From contig JABMSC010000083.1 of NCBI GenBank assembly GCA_013204685.1, forward strand, positions 1-5,399: a stretch of 5,399 nt of DNA, given 5' to 3'. Both the position numbers and the translations under genes were made by a program. A model generated the notes under the pieces. It did not search any database, was not told the DNA's origin, and was given only the letters and a program-made list of their open reading frames with translations. This DNA comes from Candidatus Omnitrophota bacterium. GTDB lineage: Bacteria > Omnitrophota > Gorgyraeia > Tantalellales > Tantalellaceae. The number at the start of each line of letters is the position of its first letter. The first letter of the stretch is position 1. Shown here piece by piece: positions 5,375 through 5,399 of the stretch.

Positions 5375-5399
5375 GCAAAGCGAGGCCGCATGTCTGAGC
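5375..5399. repeat. 25-bp direct repeat, copy 2, at the window edge
   Basis: The second copy follows CTGGCAG (5369-5375), the same heptamer found in the left arm at 5281-5287. Against copy 1 it looks like a deletion form lacking the 24 nt at 5288-5311. The repeat may continue beyond the window. Confidence 0.8.

Larger units (their letters stand above)
5150..5399. other. Gene-free region with repeats
   Basis: No reading frame here looks coding. Together with the promoter above, it makes 300 nt without a gene. It holds an imperfect GGGGAC/GTGCCCC palindrome (5206-5231), then a large inverted repeat and a direct repeat at the window edge. Its makeup suggests repeat-rich spacer DNA rather than a broken gene. 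Confidence 0.6.

Overview
All recognisable genes in this window lie on the minus strand, so the reading order runs from high to low coordinates: a strong promoter, tRNA-Val(CAC), a C4 zinc-ribbon coiled-coil protein, an RNase HI family protein, the RNase P RNA (rnpB), an ABC-2 type exporter (ATPase, permease, secreted or anchored TPR protein), a DUF89/ARMT1-like gene broken by an in-frame stop, and the first 32 codons of a protein with a twin-arginine (Tat) signal. The class A RNase P RNA, Shine-Dalgarno-led genes, Tat signal and sigma70-like promoter show a bacterium. The TPR protein resembles ABC-operon partners I associate with Omnitrophota and Planctomycetes-like PVC genomes. An uncultured Omnitrophota-type bacterium is therefore my best guess, but it is an inference and not proven here.

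The right end (5100-5399) has no gene. It holds the tRNA promoter, a GGGGAC-type imperfect palindrome, a 20-bp inverted repeat closing a 38-nt GC-rich loop, and a 25-bp direct repeat whose second copy runs to the window edge. A 21-bp direct repeat and two small palindromes fill the 149 nt between the tRNA and the zinc-ribbon gene.

The middle block (3347-4876) is RNA-related. The zinc-ribbon gene overlaps the RNase HI gene by 14 bp, and rnpB begins about 17 nt after the RNase HI stop. No obvious terminator separates rnpB from the next gene.

The left block (1-3304) begins with a tightly packed three-gene exporter. The ATPase stop overlaps the permease start (ATGA), and the permease stop overlaps a TTG start of the TPR gene (TTGA), which has a perfect AGGAGG in front of it. 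This implies coupled translation and a shared complex. The downstream DUF89 gene keeps its frame and its metal-site motifs on both sides of one TAA codon, so it is either a very recent pseudogene, a sequencing error, or a case of readthrough.

I see no defence system, CRISPR array, phage gene or transposase. The most unusual items are the single in-frame stop, the coupled exporter/TPR unit, the extended P1 helix of the RNase P RNA, and the nested repeats at the right edge.
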